From NCBI GenBank assembly GCA_017646545.1, contig JAGCMI010000168.1, forward strand, positions 1 to 7,710: 7,710 bases of DNA, read 5' to 3'. The notes under the pieces are model-generated. The model searched no databases and had not been told where the DNA came from. It was given only the letters and a program-made list of their open reading frames with translations. Positions 1 to 6,015 of this stretch are shown piece by piece. The translations under genes and the position numbers were made by a program. Source of the DNA: Oscillospiraceae bacterium (GTDB lineage Bacteria > Bacillota > Clostridia > Oscillospirales > Oscillospiraceae). Position 1 is the first letter of the stretch; each line of letters opens with the position of its first letter.

Positions 1-144
1 TACGACGGCCGTACCCACACCCTGGAGGAAGTGGGTCAGATCTTCGGCGTTACCCGTGAGCGTATCCGCCAGATCGAGAACAAGGCCATCCGCAAGCTGC
101 GTCACCCCAGCCGTGCCAAGAAGATCAAGGATTTCTACTGCTAA
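1..144 (+). CDS. rpoD: Primary sigma factor (sigma-70/SigA), C-terminal end, partial
   Basis: The reading frame is open from base 1 and ends at TAA 142-144, giving the last 47 residues. They form sigma region 4.2: the helix-turn-helix that reads the -35 element ([19 protein letters not shown]) followed by the conserved tail [14 protein letters not shown]. This is the signature of group 1 housekeeping sigma factors, which direct RNA polymerase to most vegetative promoters. The N-terminal bulk lies outside the window. The protein ends IKDFYC, a somewhat unusual last few residues, but the core motif is intact. The gene is convergent with rnfB, and the terminator at 187-218 lies between them. A stress or sporulation sigma paralogue is less likely because [14 protein letters not shown] is typical of RpoD/SigA. 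Confidence 0.95.
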   Translation, partial: YDGRTHTLEEVGQIFGVTRERIRQIENKAIRKLRHPSRAKKIKDFYC

Positions 145-186
145 TCATCAACACGGTGTAAACCGAAATTTAGCAAACAAAAAAGC

Positions 187-218
187 AAGGGCGCCGAAAT
201 CGGCGCCCTTTTCATTTT
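187..218. terminator. Bidirectional intrinsic terminator between rpoD and rnfB
   Basis: A perfect 10-bp GC-rich stem (187-196 pairing with 201-210, loop AAAT) is followed on the plus strand by a T-rich run (209-218). On the minus strand it is followed by the complement of the A-rich stretch at 177-188, also T-rich. It can therefore end both the plus-strand rpoD transcript and the minus-strand rnf transcript. The rnfB stop codon (217-219) lies within the plus-strand T tail, so the convergent genes share a very compact boundary. Confidence 0.9.
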
Positions 219-1080
219 ACTTTTTCATGTGTGCCTTCACAATGGCCAGCACTTCCTCGGGAGTGTCAATGGGGCTGGCGATCAGCTTCTTGGGGCAGAC
301 TGCAGAGCACAGACCGCAGGAGGTGCAGATGGAATAATCGATGATGGCCAGATTATTCTCGATCTTAATAGCATCGTGGGGGCAGATCTTCACGCAGATG
401 CCGCAGCCAATGCAGCCCTGGGTGCAGCCACGGACGGTGACAGCGCCCTTTGCATGGGATGCGCAGGCGATGACGGTATGCTTGTCATAATCCACGGGGA
501 CGATCAGGTTTCTGGGGCAGGCAGTGGCGCAGGCCATGCAGCCCTTGCACCGTTCCGTATCCACCTTGGCAACGCCGTCGACAATGTGCAGCGCATCATA
601 CTTACAAGCCTTGACACAGTTGCCGAAACCCAGACAGCCGAATTTGCAGGCCAGAGGACCGTTACCGCCCACCTTGGAAGCAGCCAGACAGTCGCTGAAG
701 CCTTCGTACTCGCCCTTCAGCTTGGCGCCCGTTTCCTTACCGTCGGCATCGACGCCGCGGTAACCGGAGCAGCGCACCAGCGCCACCTTACGGGCCACAT
801 CGCTGACCTTGACGCCCATGATTTCGCCCATGGCCTGGGCACACTCTGTGCCGCCGGAGGCGCACAGACCAATGGCAGCCTCGCCTTTGAGGACAGCCTC
901 GGCATAGCCACCGCAGCCGGCATAGCCGCAGCCGCCGCAGTTGGCGCCGGGCAGGCACTCATTGAGTTTCTCCAGACGGGGATCGGTCTCCACATAGAAA
1001 ACCTTGGAAGCGGCGGACAGCACCAGACCGAAAACCAGGCCCAGACCGCCCAAAATGCCAATCGCAATCAAAATATCCAT
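217..1080 (-). CDS. rnfB: Rnf complex electron-input subunit RnfB (polyferredoxin)
   Basis: RnfB accepts electrons from reduced ferredoxin and passes them into the membrane-bound Rnf complex. The 287-residue protein starts with one membrane helix (about residues 3-24) that anchors it on the cytoplasmic face. Next is the RnfB-type 4Fe-4S domain with C48, C51, C56 and C73 (ANCGGCGYAGC). Two double-cluster ferredoxin modules follow: C145/C149/C155/C159 with C178/C181/C184/C188, and C219/C223/C226/C229/C233 with C252/C255/C258/C262. That makes about five [4Fe-4S] clusters, in line with the long clostridial RnfB proteins. ATG at 1080 is preceded by AGGAGG with a 7-nt gap, and this SD overlaps the rnfA stop. 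It is the last gene of the operon, and its stop lies in the shared terminator region. Confidence 0.97.
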   Translation of the reverse strand: MDILIAIGILGGLGLVFGLVLSAASKVFYVETDPRLEKLNECLPGANCGGCGYAGCGGYAEAVLKGEAAIGLCASGGTECAQAMGEIMGVKVSDVARKVALVRCSGYRGVDADGKETGAKLKGEYEGFSDCLAASKVGGNGPLACKFGCLGFGNCVKACKYDALHIVDGVAKVDTERCKGCMACATACPRNLIVPVDYDKHTVIACASHAKGAVTVRGCTQGCIGCGICVKICPHDAIKIENNLAIIDYSICTSCGLCSAVCPKKLIASPIDTPEEVLAIVKAHMKK

Positions 1081-1092
1081 ATTTCGCCCTCC

Positions 1093-1686
1093 TTAGAAGA
1101 TCTTCAGACCGGAGAAGCCCATGAACGCCAGTGCCAAGAGGCCCGCGGAGATCAGCGTAATGGGGAAACCCTTAAAAGCCTGAGGGCAATCGGTCTTATC
1201 CACGCGCTCACGCATGGATGCAAACAGCACGATGGCCAGGGTAAAGCCCAGACCGCCGGCTGCGCCATTGATGACGCTCTGCAGGAAATCATAGCCTTCC
1301 TGCACATTCACCAGTGCCACGCCCAGAACGGCGCAGTTGGTGGTGATCAGAGGCAGGAACACGCCCAATGCCTTATACAGCGCAGGCACGCTCTTCTTCA
1401 GGAACATTTCCACCACCTGCACGATGGAGGCGATGACCAGAATGAAGGCCACGGTCTGCATATATTCAGCCTGCAGCGCCACCAGCGCCAGATTTACTGC
1501 CCAGCAGGCAGCGGAGGCCAGCGCCATAACGAAGGTAACGGCCATGCCCATGCCCAGAGCAGTATCGATCTTTTTGGAAACGCCCATGAAGGGGCAAATG
1601 CCATAGAACTTCACCAGAATGTAGTTTTCCGTCAGCACAGCGCTGAGCAGAATACCCAGAAGAGCCTGAATGTAACCTTCACCCAT
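1093..1686 (-). CDS. rnfA: Rnf complex membrane subunit RnfA
   Basis: A 197-residue integral membrane protein with about six predicted helices and almost no soluble part. It carries the family motifs NYILVKFYGICPFMGVSKK (C31) and LPLITTNCAVLGVAL (C118). In the Rnf/Nqr family, RnfA and RnfE are paralogues of inverted topology whose paired cysteines hold an iron-sulfur centre inside the membrane, on the route for electrons across it; both cysteines are present here. Length matches the family. The start ATG (1686-1684) shares one base with the rnfE stop (TAATG), so translation is probably coupled, and an AGGAGG SD sits upstream within the rnfE end. Confidence 0.96.
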   Translation of the reverse strand: MGEGYIQALLGILLSAVLTENYILVKFYGICPFMGVSKKIDTALGMGMAVTFVMALASAACWAVNLALVALQAEYMQTVAFILVIASIVQVVEMFLKKSVPALYKALGVFLPLITTNCAVLGVALVNVQEGYDFLQSVINGAAGGLGFTLAIVLFASMRERVDKTDCPQAFKGFPITLISAGLLALAFMGFSGLKIF

Positions 1687-2327
1687 TATTTAGAGCCCTC
1701 CTTCTTCTTATTTTCCACCTTGCGCAGCAGCCACTGGAAACCGGCCACCACAAAGCCCATGGTCAGGAAGCCGCCCACGGGCATGATCATCTGCAATGCA
1801 GCGAAATCTGCCGGGAAAATCTGGATACCGGCACCGTTTTCGCCCAGCAGGCCGCCACCGAAGGTGCCGCTGCCCAGCAGCTCACGGATGACACACATCA
1901 CCACCAGCGCCACGGTATAGCCGATGCCCTGGCACAGACCGTCCACAGCGGAAGCCAGCACACCATTCTTAGAGGCAAATGCTTCTGCACGGCCCAAAAT
2001 GACACAGTTAACAACGATCAAGGGGATGAACACGCCCAGACTCTCTGCCAGATCCGGCAAAAATGCCTGCAGCAGCAGATCCACCATGGTAACAAAACCT
2101 GCAATGATGACGATGTAAGCCGCAATACGGATCTGGGAAGGAATCACCTTCCGCAGAGCGGAAATCAGCACATTGGAGCAAATAAGGATAATGGTAACTG
2201 CTGCACCCATACCCAAGCCGTTAAAGAGGCTGGTGGTAATGGCCAAAGTGGAGCACATACCCAAAAGCTGGGCCAGAACCGGGTTCTTGGTCAGCAGGCC
2301 TTCTTTCAATTGTTTCTTAAAATCCAT
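1686..2327 (-). CDS. rnfE: Rnf complex membrane subunit RnfE
   Basis: A 213-residue membrane protein with about six hydrophobic helices, homologous to RnfA and to NqrD. The conserved cysteines are C25 (LLGMCSTLAITTS) and C108 (IPLIVVNCVILGRAEAFA), the expected ligands of the intramembrane iron-sulfur centre shared with RnfA. The extension RELLGSGTFGG is typical of RnfE, and a Lys-rich tail (VENKKKEGSK) ends the protein. ATG at 2327 has a GGAGG SD 7 nt upstream; that SD begins right after the rnfG stop (TTAAGGAGG). Fourth gene of the operon, between rnfG and rnfA. Confidence 0.96.
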   Translation of the reverse strand: MDFKKQLKEGLLTKNPVLAQLLGMCSTLAITTSLFNGLGMGAAVTIILICSNVLISALRKVIPSQIRIAAYIVIIAGFVTMVDLLLQAFLPDLAESLGVFIPLIVVNCVILGRAEAFASKNGVLASAVDGLCQGIGYTVALVVMCVIRELLGSGTFGGGLLGENGAGIQIFPADFAALQMIMPVGGFLTMGFVVAGFQWLLRKVENKKKEGSK

Positions 2328-2339
2328 ATCCTGCCCTCC

Positions 2340-2894
2340 TTAACCCAATTTTTTCACACATTCCAGCGCGGCATTGACACCGTCAACGATGGCCTGAGAA
2401 CTGATGGTGGCACCGGAGATGGCGCTGATCTGGTTCTCACCGTCGCCAATGGTAATACCGGACACCAAACCTGCAAACTGATCGCGGAAGGAAACACCCT
2501 TATCGGTGTTGGCCGCTGCCACAGCGCCCAGACCGGGGGTCTCAGCGTGGGAGATGACGGAGATGCCCAGCACCTGGCCCTCAGCGCTGACGCCCACCAT
2601 CATGGTGATGGCGCCGCCGAAGCCATTGGGTGCAACCTCCACGGCATAACCGGATTCGCCCTTATAGACCTTACGCACCGTACCGGTGGCATCGGTGAAG
2701 GAAACTTCCGTCACATCGGTCACACCGGGCAGAACCTGCTGCAATGCTGCGGTGGTCTTGGCTGCCTTGTTGGCAGCAATCTGATCCTTGGTGATGGTAT
2801 TGACACCGGCCAGCGCCAGCGCCACCACAGCGCAGATGGCCAGCAGTGTCACCGTCAGGCGCAGGATGTACATCAAAGTGCTTTCCTTTTTCAT
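2340..2894 (-). CDS. rnfG: Rnf complex FMN-binding subunit RnfG
   Basis: RnfG is a single-pass membrane protein whose outer domain carries covalently bound FMN. The 184-residue product has a membrane helix at about residues 8-30 and a soluble FMN-binding domain. Near the C-terminus is the flavinylation motif SGATISSQAIVDGV; T163 is the expected residue linked to FMN through a phosphoester by the ApbE transferase. The HAETPGLGA segment typical of RnfG/NqrC is also present. The start ATG (2894) overlaps the rnfD stop as ATGA, and a strong AAGGAGGTG lies 8 nt upstream, so translation is likely coupled. No apbE gene is visible in the window, so the flavin transferase must be encoded elsewhere. 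Confidence 0.96.
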   Translation of the reverse strand: MKKESTLMYILRLTVTLLAICAVVALALAGVNTITKDQIAANKAAKTTAALQQVLPGVTDVTEVSFTDATGTVRKVYKGESGYAVEVAPNGFGGAITMMVGVSAEGQVLGISVISHAETPGLGAVAAANTDKGVSFRDQFAGLVSGITIGDGENQISAISGATISSQAIVDGVNAALECVKKLG

Positions 2895-3910
2895 CCCTTG
2901 GCCACCTCCTTCACCTTTTTGGGTGCGCCGAACTTCTTGGGACGGCCAATGCGATCCAGAAGCACCACGCAGCAGTTCATAATCAAAATAGCATAAGAAA
3001 CGCCTTCGGGATAACCGCCGAAATAGCGGATGACCACGGTCAGCACACCGCAGCCGATGCCGTAAACCACCTGACCCATCTTGGTGACGGGAGAGGTGAC
3101 ATAGTCAGTAGCCATGAAGATGGCGCCCAGCATCAGACCGCCGCCACAGATCTGGTAAACCATCCAGTCAAGGCGCTCATTGCCCTGGGGGAAGAGGAAA
3201 GTCAGCACAGCAACGGTGCCGATGAAACTCAGAGGAATGCGGACAGTGATGATCTTGCGCACCAGCAGGTACACAAAACCAATCAGCAGCAGAACGGCAG
3301 AGGTTTCACCCAGGCAGCCGCCAATATTGCCCATGAACATACTCAGCGCGCTGACGCCCTCCGGCAGTACGCCCTGATGCATAAAGGACATGGGGGTAGC
3401 GGCAGTCATGCCGTCCAGCGCCTCCATGCTGGTGTCGCCCAGAATGGGGGTGTTGCCAAAGCCAACCTTTACCCAAGTGGACATCAGCAGCGCCCAGCTC
3501 ATCATAAAGGCGCGGCCTGCCAGCGCAGGATTGACGATGTTACGACCCACACCGCCAAAGAGCATCTTCACCACGATGATGGCAAAGAATGCGCCAATGA
3601 TAATGGTCCAATACGGAATGGTAACCGGGCAGACAAAGGCCAGCAGCATACCGGTAACCACAGCGGACAAATCGTAAACCTTGCAATTGGTCTTGGTCAG
3701 CTTGCAGTAGCCCCACTCGAAGAGCACGCAGGCGGCCACGCTGACCAGCGTCACCATCAGCGCCCGCAGACCGAAGAAGTACACGGAACCAATGAGGGCA
3801 GGCAGCAGCGCGATGACCACATCACGCATGATGGTACGGGTGGTGACGGGAGAATGTACATGGGGAGAGCTAGAAATCGTCAGCTCATAAAAGTATTTCA
3901 TCTGTGCCAT
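2891..3910 (-). CDS. rnfD: Rnf complex membrane subunit RnfD (covalent FMN)
   Basis: RnfD is the large membrane subunit, related to NqrB, linked to ion translocation. The 339-residue sequence has about eight or more hydrophobic helices. Recognisable blocks are the N-terminal SSSPHVHSPVTTRTIMRDV, the FGGVGRNIVNPALAGRAF motif (about 118-135), and DGMTAATPM (166-174), whose T172 matches the threonine that carries covalent FMN in this family. The block MATDYVTSPVTKMGQ, common to RnfD and NqrB, is also seen. ATG at 3910 has a GGAGG SD 7 nt upstream. It follows rnfC by 18 nt and overlaps rnfG by 4 nt. Length is normal and no defects are seen. Confidence 0.96.
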   Translation of the reverse strand: MAQMKYFYELTISSSPHVHSPVTTRTIMRDVVIALLPALIGSVYFFGLRALMVTLVSVAACVLFEWGYCKLTKTNCKVYDLSAVVTGMLLAFVCPVTIPYWTIIIGAFFAIIVVKMLFGGVGRNIVNPALAGRAFMMSWALLMSTWVKVGFGNTPILGDTSMEALDGMTAATPMSFMHQGVLPEGVSALSMFMGNIGGCLGETSAVLLLIGFVYLLVRKIITVRIPLSFIGTVAVLTFLFPQGNERLDWMVYQICGGGLMLGAIFMATDYVTSPVTKMGQVVYGIGCGVLTVVIRYFGGYPEGVSYAILIMNCCVVLLDRIGRPKKFGAPKKVKEVAKG

Positions 3911-3928
3911 AAAACGACCTCCACCTCC

Positions 3929-5245
3929 TTATTTCTTGGCAGCGGCATCACGGATGCGCTGCTTGGCGGCGCGGAATGCCAGCACCAGGGGCACAGAGGC
4001 CGGGCAGGTGTAGGCACAGCAGCCGCATTCGATACAGTCGAGCATATGCACCGACTTCATCTCTTCCGGATCACTGGTATAAGTGGACTTATACATCAGA
4101 ACGGGCATCAGACCCATGGGGCAGGCATCGATGCACTTACCGCAGCGGATGCAGCGGGACTGTACCACCGCATACTTATTCTTAATACCCAAAATGGTGA
4201 CAGCATTACTGCCCTTGATGACGGGGACAGCCAAATCGTACTGCGCTGCGCCCATCATAGGACCACCGGAAAGCACCTTATAGGGGTTCTCTCTGGTGCC
4301 GACAGCTTCCAGCAGTTCGTTGAAGCTGACGCCAATGGGCACCATCAGGTTCTTGGGCTCCATGCAGATATCACCGGAAACGGTGACGATACGGCGAATC
4401 AGGGGCATGCCCAGATACACGGCATCATGGATGGCCTTGCAGGTAGCAGAGTTAAACACCGCGCAACCCACAGCGGCAGGCAGACCGCCGGAGGGCACTT
4501 CCTTACCGGTGACGGCATAGATCAGCTGCTTTTCTGCGCCCTGGGGATACTTGGCAGGCAGAATATCCAGCACAATGCCTTCCTTGGGATCCAACTTAGC
4601 CTTCAGCGCCTTGGCAGCGGCAGGCTTATTGTCTTCCATGGCGATATGGGCCTTGTTCAAGCCCAAAATCTTCATAACGATCTTAAGACCAGAGATCATC
4701 TCCGCCGGATACTCCTGGCACAGACGGTCGTCGGCCACGATGAAGGGCTCACACTCGGACACATTGACGATGATGGTGTCCACCTTGCCCAAACCGGAGG
4801 ACAGCTTCACATGGGTGGGGAAGGTTGCGCCGCCCATACCCACGATGCCGGCTTCACGGATGATGTTCATCAGTTCTTCCGCTGTGAGTTTCTCCACTTC
4901 TTCCTGAGTACGGGGCTGAATATCCTCACAGAGAGTGTCCAGATGGTCGTTCTCGATAACAACGCTCATCACCATGGTGCCGCTGGTGTGGGGACGGGGC
5001 TCCACTGCCTTGACCTTACCGGATACCGATGCATGCACCGGAACACACAAACCCTGATTGTCGCCGATCTTCTGACCCATGGTAACCACATCGCCCTTTT
5101 TCACCAAAGGCTTACAAGGGGCGCCGATGTGCTGCGCCATGGGGATCACCAGAATATCCGGTTCCGGGAAGTCCTGAACCTGCCGGTCGCAGGCATACCG
5201 CTTATTCTCCTTGGGGTGGATGCCGCCAAAGAAAGAAAATGCCAT
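3929..5245 (-). CDS. rnfC: Rnf complex NADH/FMN-binding subunit RnfC
   Basis: RnfC is the peripheral subunit that binds NAD(H) and FMN and hands electrons to NAD+. It opens with the family motif FFGGIHPKENK. GIVGMGGATFPTHVK (about 133-147) is the nucleotide/flavin-binding region, and the protein ends in two 4Fe-4S motifs, CIRCGKCIDACP (about 365) and CIECGCCAYTCP (about 404). The frame can be read from GTG 5254 or ATG 5251, but the SD AGAGGTG (5258-5252) overlaps those codons and is well placed only for ATG 5245, giving 438 residues; I chose that start. It is the first gene of the operon, about 50 nt downstream of the inferred transcription start at 5295. Confidence 0.96.
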   Translation of the reverse strand: MAFSFFGGIHPKENKRYACDRQVQDFPEPDILVIPMAQHIGAPCKPLVKKGDVVTMGQKIGDNQGLCVPVHASVSGKVKAVEPRPHTSGTMVMSVVIENDHLDTLCEDIQPRTQEEVEKLTAEELMNIIREAGIVGMGGATFPTHVKLSSGLGKVDTIIVNVSECEPFIVADDRLCQEYPAEMISGLKIVMKILGLNKAHIAMEDNKPAAAKALKAKLDPKEGIVLDILPAKYPQGAEKQLIYAVTGKEVPSGGLPAAVGCAVFNSATCKAIHDAVYLGMPLIRRIVTVSGDICMEPKNLMVPIGVSFNELLEAVGTRENPYKVLSGGPMMGAAQYDLAVPVIKGSNAVTILGIKNKYAVVQSRCIRCGKCIDACPMGLMPVLMYKSTYTSDPEEMKSVHMLDCIECGCCAYTCPASVPLVLAFRAAKQRIRDAAAKK

Positions 5246-5270
5246 TTCCATCACCTCTTCATAGTTTTAA

Positions 5271-5286
5271 CCCAGCCGATACTGGG
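5271..5286 (-). other. Small hairpin in the rnf mRNA leader
   Basis: A 5-bp CCCAG/CTGGG stem with a 6-base loop falls within the short leader between the inferred rnf transcription start (about 5295) and the rnfC SD. It leaves the SD free and may simply stabilise the 5' end. Five base pairs is weak evidence, so no regulatory role is claimed. Confidence 0.35.
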
Positions 5287-5301
5287 GCATATTATGGTTC
5301 T

Positions 5302-5330
5302 ATTATAATTAGGCAAGGCGGATTTGTCCA
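5302..5330 (-). promoter_or_regulatory. Sigma-A promoter of the rnf operon
   Basis: On the minus strand, -35 TGGACA (5330-5325) is separated by exactly 17 bp from -10 TATAAT (5307-5302), with five of six and six of six consensus bases. Transcription would start near 5295, giving a leader of about 50 nt before rnfC. The sequence upstream of the -35 is rich in A and T tracts, which could act as an UP element. Two terminator-like hairpins further upstream isolate it from upstream transcripts. Confidence 0.85.
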
Positions 5331-5361
5331 TATCCCCCGCACAAAAAATGAAAAAAGTATG

Positions 5362-5377
5362 TTTTTATCGATAAAAA
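5362..5377. promoter_or_regulatory. 16-nt perfect palindrome upstream of the rnf promoter
   Basis: TTTTTATCGATAAAAA is its own reverse complement. It is centred about 40 bp upstream of the rnf -35, a position suited to an activator or a looping repressor. It does not match the Rex consensus (TTGTTAA-N4-TTAACAA), which would be the obvious redox regulator. It may instead be a chance product of A/T tracts. Confidence 0.35.
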
Positions 5378-5385
5378 AGCCAATA

Positions 5386-5410
5386 AAAAAATCACCCTTT
5401 CAGGTGATTT
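5386..5410 (-). terminator. Intrinsic terminator upstream of the rnf promoter
   Basis: On the minus strand AAATCACC (5410-5403) pairs with GGTGATTT (5396-5389) around the loop TGAAAG, and the 3' arm runs into six consecutive T residues (5391-5386). The plus strand has only three T residues after the stem, so it is oriented to stop leftward transcription. It is a second stop after the large hairpin at 5450-5515 and protects the rnf promoter region from read-through. Confidence 0.75.
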
Positions 5411-5449
5411 ATACAAAACTTATCCAGCTGAGTATCTATTTACCACAAA

Positions 5450-5515
5450 AAGAAAACTAGCCCTTGATCACCTTTGTCTTTCGACATTTCCCGGTAATCA
5501 AGGGCTAGTTTTCTT
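5450..5515 (-). terminator. Very long terminator hairpin ending the candidate RNA
   Basis: Bases 5513-5493 pair with 5472-5452 over 21 positions, with only one G-U wobble. The stem is capped by a small inner hairpin, TGTC-GAAA-GACA, with a GNRA tetraloop. On the minus strand the 3' arm leads into TTTTCTTTTT (5456-5447). The plus strand gives a poorer tail (TTTTCTTCAC), so leftward termination is favoured. The stem is much longer than an ordinary terminator's, so it may also be a stable 3' domain of the RNA. Confidence 0.8.
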
Positions 5516-5537
5516 CACTCTTGGTATCTAACATCAT
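5505..5537 (-). CDS. Possible 10-residue peptide in the structured RNA
   Basis: ATG 5537 follows AGAGAGG (5551-5545) with a 7-nt gap, a good ribosome site by this region's standard. The frame encodes MMLDTKSEEN and stops at TAG 5507-5505, inside the 5' arm of the terminator stem. The SD forms part of the inferred long-range helix TAACCTT/GAGGTTA, so folding would hide it. Such a layout would fit a leader peptide or a dual-function RNA, but ten codons can arise by chance and no product is recognised. Confidence 0.25.
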   Translation of the reverse strand: MMLDTKSEEN

Positions 5538-5873
5538 TGGTTAACCTCTCTTTCTGCTATCTGGTGGCTTCCTTTTTCTACTTCCGATCTGACCACTACA
5601 TTCTATCTTCTTTTTCTTTTTCATATCTCAAAAGTGAGATGGCTTTGATGTGGGTCTTTCTTCTGTTTCTAAGGTTACGGCCACGGGATCCAAGTTTTTG
5701 ATGTGTTGTTTTTCTTACTTCTGAATCATCTTTTGACTATTCTTCGTACTGCTAAAACAACTGTTTTACATCTTTTGCTTGGAACTTAGGTGTACATCGG
5801 GTATCATCCTTTCACAAAAAGTACACGTTTCGTTTCGTCTTTCTGTTTGAGGGGTTTCTCCCTCTGTGTCTAT

Positions 5874-5902
5874 AATATAGCACAGGGTATGACCCTTTTC
5901 AA
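5874..5902 (-). promoter_or_regulatory. Extended -10 sigma-A promoter of the candidate RNA
   Basis: On the minus strand, -35 TTGAAA (5902-5897) lies 17 bp from -10 TATATT (5879-5874), which is preceded by TGC (5882-5880), an extended -10 TGn element. Transcription would begin near 5867. Two symmetric elements overlap it: AGGGT-ATG-ACCCT (5884-5896) fills most of the spacer, and CTGTG/CACAG (5864-5868 and 5881-5885) brackets the -10. This suggests, but does not prove, repressor control. Confidence 0.75.
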
Positions 5903-5978
5903 TCCGCAATGTTCTACATAATTTTCAGTTTATCTTTGTGCAGAATACAAATTTCCTCCTACTGCGGACACGCGGGTC
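5903..5978. other. Intergenic stretch with no recognised feature
   Basis: This AT-rich segment lies upstream of the leftward promoter at 5874-5902 and of the rightward promoter at 5979-6007. An AGGAGG on the minus strand (near 5960) is followed only by a TTG that opens a six-codon frame, so no gene is supported. I see no repeat, RNA gene or mobile-element end here. Confidence 0.5.
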
Positions 5979-6007
5979 TTGACGGGCGGAAAAATCTTTG
6001 ATATGAT
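5979..6007 (+). promoter_or_regulatory. Rightward sigma-A promoter facing a terminator
   Basis: TTGACG (5979-5984) and TATGAT (6002-6007) are five of six matches each, with an exact 17-bp spacer. The start would be near 6014, two bases before the hairpin at 6016-6040. Unless RNA polymerase reads through, the product would be about 30 to 35 nt. Read-through would produce RNA antisense to the gltS operon. No plus-strand gene follows. Confidence 0.55.
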
Positions 6008-6015
6008 GATTGTGT

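Larger units (their letters stand above)
5446..5867 (-). ncRNA. Candidate large structured RNA of about 420 nt, family not recognised
   Basis: No protein gene fits here, but a strong minus-strand promoter (5874-5902) and terminator (5450-5515) bracket a purine-rich transcript. Its pairings nest well. TCCAAG 5783-5778 pairs with CTTGGA 5694-5689. Inside it GATGT 5772-5768 pairs with ACATC 5704-5700, then GTTGTTTT 5761-5754 with AAAACAAC 5712-5705, then hairpin 5742-5735/5730-5723 with an AAAA loop. A second domain is closed by TAACCTT 5677-5671 with GAGGTTA 5548-5542. It encloses hairpin 5640-5635/5630-5625 and stem 5596-5592/5568-5564. Helices are joined by A-rich single strands, a pattern of ornate bacterial RNAs. 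I see none of the signatures of RNase P RNA, tmRNA, SRP RNA or 6S RNA. It could alternatively be a long untranslated leader of rnf, but two terminators and a separate rnf promoter argue for an independent RNA. Confidence 0.6.

Noticed and set aside
229..1920. 563-residue plus-strand ORF antisense to rnfB, rnfA and rnfE
   Set aside because: It is an open frame created by codon bias of the opposite-strand genes; the product is a Gly/Ala/His/Gln-rich sequence without domains, and the minus-strand genes are unambiguous.
2846..5308. 820-residue plus-strand ORF antisense to rnfC and rnfD
   Set aside because: Same artefact: very His/Gln/Asp-rich, no recognisable domain, no SD, and it runs into the rnf promoter region.
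5362..5377. Rex operator upstream of rnf
   Set aside because: The palindrome lacks the TTGTTAA-N4-TTAACAA pattern; only the general symmetry fits.
5541..5624. 27-codon minus-strand ORF (MKKKKKIECSG...) in the candidate RNA
   Set aside because: No SD before the ATG, low-complexity Lys/Arg sequence expected from the purine-rich strand, and it lies across inferred helices.
5766..5807. 13-codon minus-strand ORF starting at ATG 5807
   Set aside because: The only SD-like sequence (AAAGG) directly abuts the start codon, and the peptide has no recognisable feature.
5446..5867. RNase P RNA, tmRNA, SRP RNA or 6S RNA as identity of the transcript
   Set aside because: I see no GAGGAAAGTCC-type P4 core, no tRNA-like acceptor end with CCA, no SRP GGAAG/Alu core, and no long 6S-like rod with a central bubble.
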